Below are positions 21,649 to 33,117 of a stretch of 64,000 bases of DNA, in pieces. The notes under the pieces were generated by a model, which worked only from the letters and a program-made list of their open reading frames with translations, was not told the DNA's origin and made no database searches. The translations under genes and the position numbers were made by a program. Source of the stretch: Mytilisepta virgata (Eukaryota > Mollusca > Bivalvia > Mytilida > Mytilidae); contig CM051511.1 in the NCBI GenBank assembly GCA_028015205.1, forward strand, positions 6,758,001 to 6,822,000, written 5' to 3'. Each line of letters opens with the position of its first letter. Position 1 is the first letter of the stretch.

Positions 21649-24252
21649 ACAGGCAAATTATCATTTGAGGAGGAGCCGGATATGATGTCATCGGAAGCGG
21701 AAATGACGACTCGGAAAGTGACGTCACTGGAAGCGGAAATCATGTGACCTGAACCGGAAATGGTTTGCGAGCAAGCGCAATCAGAAGTTGTGGATTTTTC
21801 CGCCATTTTTCATGCATTAGTACGGAAGTGACATAAGTCACGTGTTAGGACCCGGATATGTCGACTGCGCATGCTTGACGGAATTCGGATTGGATTATCT
21901 CCCTTTTTCCCACACTTTTATTACGAGTGATGTTTTCCGTTCGTGCAAGGGAGAACCAAAGGTAGCATTGGATTATGTCCCTTACCTCCTGCTCATGCTG
22001 TCACCATTAGGTCAATCGAGGGGTGTCCTTAGCAACCACCTAACAACAGCGGTCCAATTCATTGCTCTATGCTGCTCTTCGATGCTCATCACTGCTCTTC
22101 TCTTGCACTTCACTGCTCTTGCTTATCGCTGATCTTCACTGCTCTTCTCTTGCTCATCACTGCTCTTTTCTTGCCCTTCGCTGCTATTCTCTTGCTATGC
22201 GCTGCTCTTCACTGCTCTTCTCATGCTCATCGCTGCTCTTCGCTGCTCATCTCTTGCTCTGTGCTGCTCTTCGCTGCTAATCTCTTGCTCCATGCTGCTC
22301 TTCGCTGCTCATCTCTTGCTTCGCGCTGCTCATAGCCGCTCTTCTCTTCGCTGCTCAAGGCTGCTCTTCTATTTCTCATTGCTGCTCTTTTCTTGCTCAT
22401 CCCTGCTCTTCTCTTGCTCTGTGATGCTCTTCTCTGTTCTTCTCTTGCTCATCAATGCTCATCTCTGGATCCGCGCAGCTCATCGCTTTTCTTATCTTGT
22501 TCTCTTGCTTTTCTCTTGCTCATCACTGCTCTTCACTTGTTCATCGCCGCTCTCCGTTGCTCATCTCTTGCTCTTCACTGCTTATTGCTACTCTTCTCTT
22601 GCTAATCGCTATCTTCTCTTGCTAATGGCTGCTCGTCGCTGCCTTCTCTTGCCTTTCACTGCTTACGATTCATAAGGGTGTTCTCTTTCAGGTCCGCGTT
22701 ACATGGACACATCTATCTTTGGTGTTCATCGTAACACAAACGAGACCAAGAGATGATTTATAACGACGTAGTAAGAATCCACCCTCCACCTTAGCACAGC
22801 TGCAGCAGGAACTAACAGCGGCAGGTGGCAGCAGCAGTCAAAAGAAAGAAAAAACGAAATGAGCATGAGAGCATGTTGCCGAGCAGCGATTGCCAGCGAA
22901 GAGTTGCGCGGAGTACGAGAAGAACAGCAGGGAGCAAGAGATGAGCAGCGAAAAGCAAGCGAAGAGCAGCAAAGAGCAAGAGTAGAGCGGCGGTGAGCAG
23001 CAGGGAGCAAGAGATGAGCAGCGATGAGCAAGAGAAGAGCAGTGATGAGCAGCAGGGAGCAAAAAAAGAACAGGGATGAGCAGCGAAGAGCAAGAGAGGA
23101 GCAGCAATGCGCAGCGATGAGCAAGAGAAGAGCAGTGAAGAGCACCACGGAGCAAGAGAAGAGCAGCGATGAGCAGCGATGAGCAAGAAAAGAACAGCAA
23201 TGAGCAAGAGAGGAGCAGCCATGAGCAGCGAAAAGCAAGATAAGAGCAGCGAAGAGCAGCCACGAGCAAGAGAAAATCAGCGAAAAACAGCAATGAGCAA
23301 GAGAAGAGCAGCGATGAGCAGCGAAGAGCACGAGAAGCGCAGCAATAAGGAAGAGATGAGCAGTGAAGAGCGACATGGAGCAGTGATGAGCAGCGAAGAG
23401 CAAGAAAAGAGTAGTGAAGAGCAGCGATAAGCAAGAGATGAGCAACATAGAGGAGCGATGAGCAAGAGATGAGCAACGGAGAGCAGTGATGAGCAATGTT
23501 GAGCAAGAGAAGAGCAGTGAAGAGCACCGATGAGCTTCACAGAGCAGTGATGAGCAAGACAAGAGCAGCGATGAGCAAGAGGAGAGCAGTGAAGAGAAGC
23601 GATGATCAAGAAAAGAGCAGTGAAGAGAAGCGATGATCAAGAAAAGAGCAGTGAAGAGAAGCGATGATCAAGAAAAGAGCAGTGAAGAGAAGCAATGATC
23701 AAGAAAAGAGCAGTGATGAGCAAGAGAAGAGCAGTGAAGAGCAGCGATAAGCAAGAGCAGCGAAGAGCAAAGAGAAGAGCAGTGATGAGCAAGGAATAGC
23801 AGCGAAGAGTAGTATAGAGCAATGAAATGGACCTCCGTTATTAAGGCCGTTGCTACGGATATCCCTCCATTGACCTAATAGTGACAGCATCAGCTGGAAG
23901 TAAGGGGACATAATCCAACCCTACCTTTGGTCCTCCCTTGAACGAAAGGATAACATCATCCGGAGTGAAAAACGCGGGAAAAAGGTCAGATAATCCAATC
24001 CGAATCCCGTCAATCATGCGCAGTCGACATATCCGAGTCATAGCACGTGACTGACGTCTCTTCCGTAAACAATACATGAAAAATGGTGCGGAAAATCCAC
24101 TACTTCCGGTTGTGCATGCGCGCATACCACTTCAGGGCACTTCCGGTTCAGGTCAGACGATTTCCGCTTCCGGTGACTACACTTCCTGTGACGTTTTTCC
24201 GCTTCTTGTGACGTCATATCCGGCTCCTCCTCCTCATATGATAATTTGCCTG
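21649..24252. mobile_element. Giant foldback element, 2.6 kb, with CTGCTC-repeat arms
   Basis: The two halves are inverted copies. Left end ACAGGCAAATTATCATTTGA and GGAGGAGCCGGATATGA (21649-21685) mirrors right CATATCCGGCTCCTCCTCCT and CATATGATAATTTGCCTGT (24214-24252). Moving inward, both arms share TGACGTCA or near matches, GGAAGCGGAAAT-type repeats, a unique block (GACGGAATTCGGATTGGATT at left), then a long array: GCTGCTCTTCGCTGCTCATC units on the left (about 22060-22660) and their complement GAGCAAGAGAAGAGCAG on the right (about 22870-23820). A non-inverted centre lies at about 22670-22860. The long Ser/Leu/Cys-rich or Glu/Lys-rich frames here are repeat shadows. This resembles foldback (FB/TU-like) transposons; no transposase is present. 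Confidence 0.85.
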
Positions 24253-24680
24253 TTTAGTTTAAACATATTTTATTGTCTAATAACAATTTGGACTGGATAC
24301 AAGTTATAACAACTTACATAAACCCTTTCCATACAATATATATATACAATGTAAAGACGGACAGCAAGTACACAAAATAATATAGTAAATAAATATAAAG
24401 CATACAAAAGTATTGTAATAAATGTAAAAACATGGACATATTAGGTTTGGGGGTGGGGTGGGGGGGGGGGGGGGGGGGGGTGAGTACATCTATATAAAAA
24501 AGTTCTTATTTGATGATCCAAGTTATAATTCTATAAAACGTTTTGTTTGGTGTATAAATCTATGAACATTTTCAAAAATATTTTTATTCACTTCGTCACT
24601 CAACATATCTGATCCAAATAATATATATTCTATTGTATGGTTTGGTTGAATATTATTAATTAATTGAACTCGGGGATATG
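24253..24680 (-). mobile_element. LINE 3' end (distal to the Tc1 insertion)
   Basis: Minus strand. If the Tc1 element and one TA are removed, the reverse transcriptase-type ORF continues in frame for about 52 codons to TAA at 24523-24525. Recognisable are ILFGSDMLSDEVNKNIFENV and HQTKRF. A 3' UTR follows, with an imperfect C tract (G21 on the plus strand, 24460-24480) and AATAAAATATG near the terminus at about 24260. The LINE 3' end abuts the foldback element. Confidence 0.8.
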
Positions 24681-26207
24681 TATACTCTCTCAAAAAAGAA
24701 ACGCAACATCAGATTATCTTTTTGAAATATTATTTTTCCGGACAAATAACCAATAAATATCAAAATATATGTACACATGATCATAATTACACCTTCATAA
24801 AAAGTTTCCAGGTACAATCATTTAAATTCATCCACCCGTAAACGACTTTGGTCGCAATCTGGGACACCCTACGATTTACGCATTGCCAAAAACTGGGTCG
24901 ACTTTCACGTGCAAATCATGGGTTATTTTTTAGCTCAGTCAGTCGGTATAAAAACCCGGTATTTCTTTTCATGAATGCATTCGTAAAATAAAATTCTGAT
25001 GAGGTGACGCTATGCCAAGGTTAGACGCTGCTACCCGGAATATCGCTATCGGACGACTAGAGGCCGGAGAATCACAGAATGCTGTTGCTGTAACGTACAA
25101 TGTTCATCGTAGCACAATTTCACGCCTTTGGGGACGCTACCTGCAGCTTGGTACTACGACAGATCGGCCACGTTCAGGGCGCCCGCGTGTTACAACCAGG
25201 GCGCAAGATCGTTACATCAGACTTTTCCATCTGCGGAATAGGACTATTGCTGCAACAGAAACAGCTGTAAACGTCCCTGGGTTGTGCCGTATATCAGCAC
25301 AGACAGTACGCAATCGGTTACGTTCTCATGGATTGAGGGCAAGAAGACCTTACTTTGGAGCAACACTGAGACGCCAACACCGCCGAGCGAGGGTTAGATG
25401 GTGTACTACAGTTCGTGCATGGAATTTACAGAACTGGAGAAGAGTATGGTTCAGCGATGAGTCACGTTTTCAACTGGAAAAGCGAGATGGTCGCATACGT
25501 GTGTATAGGCGCCGAAACGAACGTTTTGCGCAAAACTGTGTTGTGGAGAGAGACAATTTTGGCGGAGGCAGTGTTATGATGTGGGCCGCTATTTCTTATG
25601 CCAGAAACACACAGCTGATACATATCCAAGGCAATCTGAACGCTGTTAGGTATAGAGACGAAATTTTACGACCTCATTTATTGCCCGTAATTGACATTCG
25701 GAGAGAAATTTTTCAGCACGACAATGCCCGACCACATACAGCACGTGTAACAGTAGACTTTTTAGAACAACAGAATGTCAATGTGATCCGTTGGCCGTCA
25801 CGATCACCCGATCTTAATCCAATTGAACATTTGTGGGATGAAGTGGATCGGCGCGTGCGCCAACGACAACCACCACCGCAAAATCTGCAACAATTACAGC
25901 AGGCACTTCAGTTTGAGTGGCAAAGGATACCGCGTGTTCGAACTCAGCGTTTAATTCAATCTATGCCAAGAAGAGTCGGGGCTGTGTTACAAGCAAATGG
26001 TGGACATACCAGATATTGACAATTTATGAGTGATTTATTGACAATATGTGACAAACTGTGATATTCCAAGGTAAAAGAACTCATGAACAAGAAGTGTGCC
26101 AATTTTTGCATTCCTGTGTAAATTATTTATATCATAAATTATGAAAATAATATATGAAGTAAATTTCCTATTTTCTGTATGTTGCGTTTCTTTTTTGAGA
26201 GAGTATA
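24681..26207 (+). mobile_element. Complete Tc1/mariner transposon with perfect TIRs
   Basis: The 29-bp sequence at 24681-24709 (TATACTCTCTCAAAAAAGAA then ACGCAACAT) is exactly inverted at 26179-26207. The outer TA on each side is the TA target duplication, so the element proper is 24683..26205 (1523 bp). It carries one intact transposase gene and has inserted in the 3' part of a LINE ORF. Identical TIRs and an unbroken ORF imply a recent insertion. Confidence 0.95.
25012..26019 (+). CDS. Tc1/mariner-family DD34E transposase
   Basis: 335 residues, the usual Tc1 length. The N-terminus has paired helix-turn-helix DNA-binding segments (about residues 1-110) separated by the GRPR motif at 56-59. 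The catalytic triad is D149 (WFSDESRF), D237 (HDNARPH) and E272 (DLNPIEHLW), with exactly 34 residues between the second D and E. A Gly-rich box (NFGGGSVMMW) sits between the first and second D. The family cuts and pastes the element at TA sites using the 29-bp TIRs. No frameshift or stop; all key residues are present, so it could be functional. Confidence 0.96.
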   Translation: MPRLDAATRNIAIGRLEAGESQNAVAVTYNVHRSTISRLWGRYLQLGTTTDRPRSGRPRVTTRAQDRYIRLFHLRNRTIAATETAVNVPGLCRISAQTVRNRLRSHGLRARRPYFGATLRRQHRRARVRWCTTVRAWNLQNWRRVWFSDESRFQLEKRDGRIRVYRRRNERFAQNCVVERDNFGGGSVMMWAAISYARNTQLIHIQGNLNAVRYRDEILRPHLLPVIDIRREIFQHDNARPHTARVTVDFLEQQNVNVIRWPSRSPDLNPIEHLWDEVDRRVRQRQPPPQNLQQLQQALQFEWQRIPRVRTQRLIQSMPRRVGAVLQANGGHTRY

Positions 26208-27094
26208 TATAGGGGAAATTCTAGAAAAAAATGCATAGCATCCTCCAACGGGCACCCACAGATGCAGCTATGGTCATTAACCAAATTAACTCTAAATAAA
26301 TCAGCTTTAAGTGGACTGCAACAATGACGAAGTCTAGTATGTAAAATATTTATTTTTCTAGGTCCAATGAGATAATAAAACGGAACCAATGATTTTTCTC
26401 CTCTAACAGACATGTTAAAACTTGAAATTGAGGGAATAGATCTTATAGCAGGATTTAGAGCGTTCCAGGAACGAATACAAGAAGTATAAAAAGATTTCGA
26501 AAACGTTTCTAAACGACATCTAGGAACTCGATATTGAGGTTGATTTCTGAGATTATAATTACCTAATGGTGTATATTCACCAAGACAATCAGCCAAATAT
26601 TCCGGGGCCTTCTTATTATGAATTTTGTGAAATAAACTTAATTTCCTTCTGTTTCTTCGAATGGCTAAAGATTCCCAACCCGTTTCAAAATATAGTGATT
26701 CTTTACTAGAGAAAATGGGGAGACCTGTTACAATTCTAGCTGCTTCAAGTTGAAGACGTTCTAGTTTTTCTGCATCCTTTGCAAAACATCCATCCCACAA
26801 TTCACTTGAGTACTCCAGAAGTGGAAGTATATACGCTAAATAGATTTTGTTTAGATTATTTCGACAAAGAATATATTTTAATTTTCTCATGACAAATATT
26901 TGCTTAGTCACACTATTACATATATTATCAATATGTGTTGACCATTTACAATCCGCAGAGAAGGTTATTCCAAGATGTTTGTGATTCTCAACAAATTTGA
27001 TATAATTTGCCTGTGCCCATATACTACTCACATGCAAGTTGTTGATTTTCATGTGTTTGTTTACTTTGAAAACCCTGGAGTAAACAGTTCAATT
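26208..27094 (-). pseudogene. LINE reverse transcriptase ORF, C-terminal part, split by Tc1
   Basis: Minus-strand frame with FVENHKHLGITFSADCKWST, IYLAYILPLLEYSSELWDG, LERLQLEAARIVTGLPIF, WESLAIRRNRRKLSLFHKI and a C-terminal Cys/His cluster (HSCICGCPLEDAMHFF). These are signatures of the region after the palm domain in Jockey/CR1-like non-LTR retrotransposons. The catalytic part is missing, a 5' truncation typical of LINEs. The last codons before the present stop are read from the Tc1 TIR; the true C-terminus lies on the far side of the transposon. Confidence 0.88.
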
Positions 27095-27231
27095 ATGATA
27101 GATAATTATATAAAACTTACAAATAATGTAATTTATTCAGCATTTCAAAATGTTTTTCACTTAATATGTGAATTTGATTTAAAAATGTTGTCAAAAATAT
27201 CGCCAACTATAAAAATTATGTCGGCAGATTG

Positions 27232-27235
<4 letters not shown>

Positions 27236-27264
<29 letters not shown>
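27236..27264 (+). repeat. A29 homopolymer
   Basis: Uninterrupted A run at the 5' side of the reversed LINE. Its orientation is opposite to the LINE's own tail, so it belongs to something else or is a simple expansion. Confidence 0.8.
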
Positions 27265-27266
<2 letters not shown>

Positions 27267-28954
27267 AAAAGGAATTTGCGACATTGTAAGCCCCTGCTGG
27301 GCTTTTCCATTGTTATGATAAGTACGATCCAAACTGACGGTTGAAAGGAAATGAGAGAGGGACTGATGAAAGGATCACGTCTAATTGTTTATCGAAGACT
27401 CATTTCAGTTCTGCCCTTTCGAAATGAGGCAGTTTGAATAACCTGAATGACAAGAAAGGATACATTTCGAATAAGGTATTAACTTATTCTCAATTTTAAT
27501 ATTATTTACAGGTGCAAAGCTATATTGAAACATTGTATCTTACTACGTGCGGTGAAATAAATAGTGACAATCAGCTTTAAATCTTCAAGCTGCAATACTT
27601 GAAACGAAATTAGAAAAGTTAGAATATTTTAATTATCTTACACCTTTTATACGGTGTGCGTGATTTTGAAAAGTTCTGAAAGGACAGTGTTTCTTGTTAG
27701 GACTACACGAGAGAATTGCCATTAGGATCCATTAGGCTTTTCTTTGTAATGCTGTGAAGTAAGTTATGTAAATACAAATATGTCCTGTTTGGATGAAAAT
27801 TAAATTGAAATACTTTGATATAAGATATAAATAAATTAAATTAATAATAGGATAAGAGTCATTAGGCTTTGATGTCGCCTCTTTTGAGAATAACCACAAA
27901 GAGAACCCGAACATCTTCGTGTTTACATGTTAGAGATGAATCGATATTTACTTCCAATAACAGTTGAAAGATACTGGAGGTCAACTTTTAATTGATTTTC
28001 GTACCTTGTTAGCACGCTACTATTTACAAATTACCATTTATTTGGGGTTGTTACATTTCTGTGCTTGTACAATGTAATACTGTTGAAATATATAATGTGT
28101 AAATTGACGCTCTAGATGTGTTCTGTGGCTTACTTAAAATCTGAAAAACACATTCCACTCAAATCCTTTCTAATGACCGTATAAAAATTACAGTGGTTGC
28201 GAGGCTTTTCTCCATATTGAAGGCCTTACTGTGACGGATAACAGCCGTCAAAGCTCCCTCTGTTCCTTAAACTTTTGTTACGTATATACAGGGATTTGGC
28301 ATCCCTTCTACCTTATCGAAGTACATTTAAATCAAAGAAACAAAATACCCAGATCTTACCACAGTGACAAAGAACAGATATGAATAAATTTTGAACAATT
28401 AATCTTTCTCTTGTTGATAGAATATTATTCCAAATTTAGTATTATCATAATCCGTACGCAAACAAGGAGCATTTGATTACCTTGAATAAGCATGAATCCT
28501 GTTGTACTTATTCAGTCTCCAAGAAGAGCAATGTTGCCGACTTGGTGCATCTTCCACTAAATCATGTAAAACCTTGTGGTTTTTGGAAAGATGTAACTCG
28601 TAACTCATCATGTTTTTGTTCATTTGTGACTAATACTAGTTTTATCCATAACCCAATGGGAACCTCATTCGAAGCAAGGCCAGATTAACTTTACAAACAC
28701 TTTGTTACGCTTTCTGGTTTGTAATGTCCTTGTGACGACGTTAGTATGTGTTCATTTGAACGTCTGGTTTGCATGCCCGTCTACTCGAAATAACGTGATG
28801 CACACTTTATAAGAACCCGCTATCCAGTGTGCACCGCGTGATTGGCGTGCTGGAAATTACAGCTAATTCTCGAACGTCTCATTAACATACATGTGTATTT
28901 CCTAGAATTTTAATGAATTGCTTCTTCCGAAATTGTGTCCGGTATCCCCGACTT
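27265..28954. other. Intergenic, nothing firm
   Basis: No gene supported. GGCTTTTCTCCATATTGAAG at about 28200 resembles, from memory, a dispersed bivalve repeat. The other frames are short and without domain signals. Confidence 0.4.
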
Positions 28955-29510
28955 CCAACCGACATGGCTGCTGTTACTAAAAATAGAAAAAGAGGGATTT
29001 CAAAAATATTCTTCTATGTAACTACAGAGCCAATTAGAACCAAAATTGGCAGAACTGGTCCTTAGGTGGTCCTCTTTCAGAAATGTGTCAGATGACCCGG
29101 AATGTCAACAAAGATGGCGATCACGGCCAAATTTAGTTTAACATAGGACACTATGGGAAAATTCATTAAATAATCTTCTTGTCTGAAACTACAGAGCCAA
29201 TTGGAACCAAACTTAACAGAAATGGTCTTTGGATGGTCCGCTTTCAGAATTAAGTCAGATGTCCCCGAATGTCAACCAAGAAGGCCGCCACAGTCGAGCT
29301 TAGTTTAACATAGGACCCTATGGGAAAATTTAAAAATCTTTTTCTGAAAGCACTGGGCCAATTGGAACAAGACTTGGTAGCAATGGTTATTAGATTATAT
29401 TCTTTCAGAATTATGTCCAATAATACAAATATTTGTTTCTTAGGTGCTTTAATGGCTGTTGATTGAATCCATGTGAGTGATACAGACTCCCGACAGCCTC
29501 TAGTTTATCT
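28955..29510 (+). mobile_element. Tandem-core element of the CTCTAGTT-ended family
   Basis: Three to four units of about 165 bp with ACAGAGCCAATTGGAACCAA, TTAACATAGGACCCTATGGG and GGATGGTCC blocks. It ends GTGAGTGATACAGACTCCCG and ACAGCCTCTAGTTT, the same tail as the elements at 33117 and 43642. Confidence 0.65.
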
Positions 29511-30955
29511 TGTTATCTTGATTTTTTCTGAAATTTCTGAGTTTTCAAAATCAAGACAATTCAGATTCAAGACAGAAATGTCCTTCTAAGTTCGTAATGT
29601 TAACTCCATGCATTGTTACAAATTGATCAGTCTTATCACGTCTAAATCTTTGGCCAAGGTTTTCTTATACACCTTCCCAAATGGTTCGAAACAAGCAGAA
29701 TTCAGAACAAACACCTATATAGCACGACATGGCGGTCCTGTAGTAAACTCTTTCATCTGTCATATATCAACAAAACGAAACGGTATTTGCAGCGTTACAA
29801 GCATAAATGGAAAAGTGTATTTTAGCTCCATTCTCTTTGGTGCTTATAATGGTGTAATTTTATTCGAAATTCGTTTGTATTTCCTTTAATAATGTAAGTA
29901 TCATGGAATAGAACTGAGAAAATTATTGGGTCAGTGTCAAGGATGATGATACGTTGCTATACATTGTACATTAACGACGTCTTTCCGTGTTTCTACGCGT
30001 CAATTTCATAAATGAAATAATTGTAACATCATTCGTGAAACCAACTTACTATGATGTTACGTCCGTTAAAAGGGTTAGTTTTATTTTTTCTTAAAATTTA
30101 AATACTTTACAAATTTGATACAAAATGAAAAGAAACTGGCGTTATCAGATTTGTCATTTTACTCGCCCCGAGAGGCTCTTCACAAAATCAAACCTGATAA
30201 AGTTAGTATCAGAAAACAAATCGCCATTATTCTATATTTATCATATTTTGTAATATTTAAATATTGAATATGCAAAAAGAAACATGTACACTTAGTTCGA
30301 AGTTTTAATTCATTTTTAACAACTCAATTATTTGAATAAAAAGTCTTTGTAAGCCGTTATAACAGATTATTCAAAGATATTTTTAAAAGATTAAATTGTT
30401 TTAGCCTTGTTGTTATTGGCAAATTCGTAATTGGTTTTTAATGTCAAGCTATAATCTAAAAGAATATCACGTTTTGTTTTTCGAAGAAAATTATTTGTAA
30501 ATAAAGGCTTATCATTATTTATACTACTATTTATTTTTATTGGAATATTATCTGTAGGGTTGATTATTAGAAAATGTTCGTAATAGGTTTTACTAATTTT
30601 TTTTTTACATCCTCCAAACATGTCAAAAAAGGATTTTATTCAATCAAATGTAAAATTTATTATATTGGTCCTTAATACACTCAACGAATGGACTTGTATG
30701 TAAAGATTTTAACAAACATGACAAATGCTGCCATCTTATAATTTTTTTTTAATCAAAAGGCATTTTTTAGTTGTATCCATTAGCGATAAGTGTACAAAAG
30801 TTCACGTTTATCAAATCAAAACATGTTTTTTTGTTCTAAAACATGAAGAAAGGTTAAGGAAAAATAGCTTTTAAAGCAAAAGGGTAGGCATGGTAGGCGG
30901 AAGGGCTAATAAATGTCACAATCTGAGATTTACGAGAGTCTAGACTATATCCGTA
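29511..30955. other. Intergenic, nothing recognised
   Basis: AT-rich; short open frames (for example 29608-29889) lack domain signals, and splice signals are not compelling. Confidence 0.35.
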
Positions 30956-30960
30956 ACTTT

Positions 30961-31870
30961 TTAGCTCACCTGACCCGAAGGGTCAGGTGAGCTATTGCCA
31001 TCACTTGGCGTCCGTCGGCGTCCGTCCGTCCGTCCATCGTCCGTCGTCCGTCGTAAACTTTTTAAAAAATCTTCACCTCTGAAACGGCTGGGCCAATATG
31101 AACGAAGCTTGGTCTGAATCATCACCAGGGTACCCAGTTTCAAAATTGTATCCGATGAGTCCAAGAACCAAACAACATGGCCGCTGTTATCATATTTAGA
31201 ACATAGGGGTAAATTTCTGTTCTTGGTTAATAACTCAAAAACCAGTACAGATATCGAAAATCTGACATGGGGTAAAAATGATCAACACGGCAAGATCTAC
31301 CTACCCTGCAATTTTGAAGTAAATTGGAATACTCATCTTGAAGTTATTGTCCTTTTTTGTGAAATTTTCAAATTTTTTATACATTTTGTTTTATATTTTG
31401 AAAAGTATTCGAGATAGAGGTTAAGTTTTATTGCAAAAATGTTCAGCATGTCAAGATCAACATACCCTCTAATTTTGTTATAAATCAGAATACCCATCTT
31501 GGAGTTATTGCCCTTTCTTTGTCAAATTTTCAACATTTTAATATATTTTGCCTTATATTTCATTAACTATAAGAGATAGAAGTTAAGTTTAAATTGCAAT
31601 TATGTTCCGCATGTCAAGATCTACATATCCTCTAATTTTGAAGTAAATATGATTACCCATCTTGGAGTTATTGCCCTTTTTAATAAAAATTTCCAAAAAA
31701 TTAATATATTTCGTCCTATATTTCAAAACGTATTAGAGATAGAGGTTAAGTTTTAACTGACAAAATGTTCAGCATGTCAAGATCTACATACCCTCTAATT
31801 TTGTAATAAATCTGAATACCCATCTCGGAGTTATTGTCCTTTCTTTGTCAAATTTTCAACATTTTAATAT
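30961..31870 (+). mobile_element. Tandem-core element starting with a CACCTGACCCGAAGGGTCAGGT hairpin
   Basis: Starts with the palindrome around ACCTGACCCGAAGGGTCAGG (30966-30990), then GCCATCACTTGGCGTCCGTC and (CCGT/CGTC)n. It continues with about four units of 155-160 bp sharing ATGTTCAGCATGTCAAGATC, TACCCTCTAATTTTG and TTGGAGTTATTGCCCTTT. The usual CTCTAGTT tail is missing, and the next element starts directly after it. Confidence 0.7.
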
Positions 31871-31942
31871 TTCACAAAAGTTTTAAATCCTACTCCAGAA
31901 ATTTTTCTAATTCTTTATGGTTTTGAATTCAAATTCCACTTT

Positions 31943-33117
31943 TTAGCGCACCTGGCCAAAGGCCATGTGAGCTTTTGCCATCACTTGGCGTCCGTCCGTC
32001 GTCCGTAAACTTTCGCATATTGATCATCTCCTCTAAAACCAATGGAGCAAATTTAACCAAACTTTACAGGAATGATGTATGGAAGATCCTTTACTAAGAT
32101 TGTCGAAATTTTTTCGATCTGCCAAAAAACATGGCTGCCAGAGCAGGACATAGTTTAACATTGGACCCTATGGGAAAACATGTTAAAGTTCATCTTCTCT
32201 GAAACTAATTGAGCAAATGTAACCAAACTTTACAGGAATGATGTATGGAAGGTCCTTTACTAAGATTGTCGAAATTTTTCCGATCTGCCAAAAAAACATG
32301 GCTGCCAGGGCAGGACATATTTTAACATTGGACCCTATGGGAAAACATGTTAAAGTTCATCTTCTCTGAAACTAATTGAGCAAATGTAACCAAACTTTAC
32401 AGGAATGATGTATGGAAGGTCCTTTACTAAGATTGCCGAAATATTTCCGATCCGCCGTAAAACATGGCCACCAGCGCAGGACATAGTTTAACATTGGAAA
32501 ACATGTTAAAGTTCATCTCCTCTGAAACTACTTGAGCAAATTTAACCAAACTTTACAGGAATGATGTATGGAAGGTCCTATACTGAGATTGTTGAAATTT
32601 TTCCGATCCGCTGTAAAACATTTCTGCCAGCGCAGGACATAGTTTAACATTGGACCCTATGGGAAAACATGTTAAAGTTCATCTCCTCTGAAACTAATTG
32701 AGCAAATTTAACCAAACTATTCTGGAATGATGTATGAAAGGTCTTTTAGAGGGATTGCTCATTTCGTTCGAATGCGACAAACATCATGGCTGACAGCAGG
32801 AACATAGTTTAACATGCATGCCTATGGAAAAAAAACATATTTTGATCATCTCCTCTAAAACTATAATAGCAAATTGAATAAAAATGTACTGGAATGATGT
32901 ATTGAATGTCCTTTACAAAGTTGGCTCATTATGTTCAAATCTGAGAAAAACATGGCCGCCAGAGAGGAAATACTTTTAACATTGGACCCTATGAGAAAAA
33001 TATATTTTGATCATCGGCTCTGAAACTTTTGAAGCAAATTCAACTAGAGAATTAATGGAAGTTTGTAGAAGCATTTTGTCAGGTGAGCGATACAGGCTCA
33101 GCCCACTGAGCCTCTAG
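31943..33117 (+). mobile_element. Tandem-core element with complete head and tail
   Basis: The head resembles that of the previous element (TTTAGCGCACCTGGCCAAAG, GCCATCACTTGGCGTCCGTC). There are about six units of roughly 170 bp (ACTTTACAGGAATGATGTAT, GGAAGGTCCTTTACTAAGAT, TTTAACATTGGACCCTATGG), some of them nearly identical. The tail is CAGGTGAGCGATACAGGCTC then GAGCCTCTAGTT (ends 33117). Head and tail each carry a CAGGTGAGC-type motif. Non-coding; probably mobilised in trans. Confidence 0.75.

Noticed and set aside
22062..23911. Long Ser/Leu/Cys-rich and Glu/Lys-rich open frames on both strands (up to 304 codons)
   Set aside because: They are translations of the CTGCTCTT-type satellite arms of the foldback element; all frames stay open because the repeat lacks stop words.
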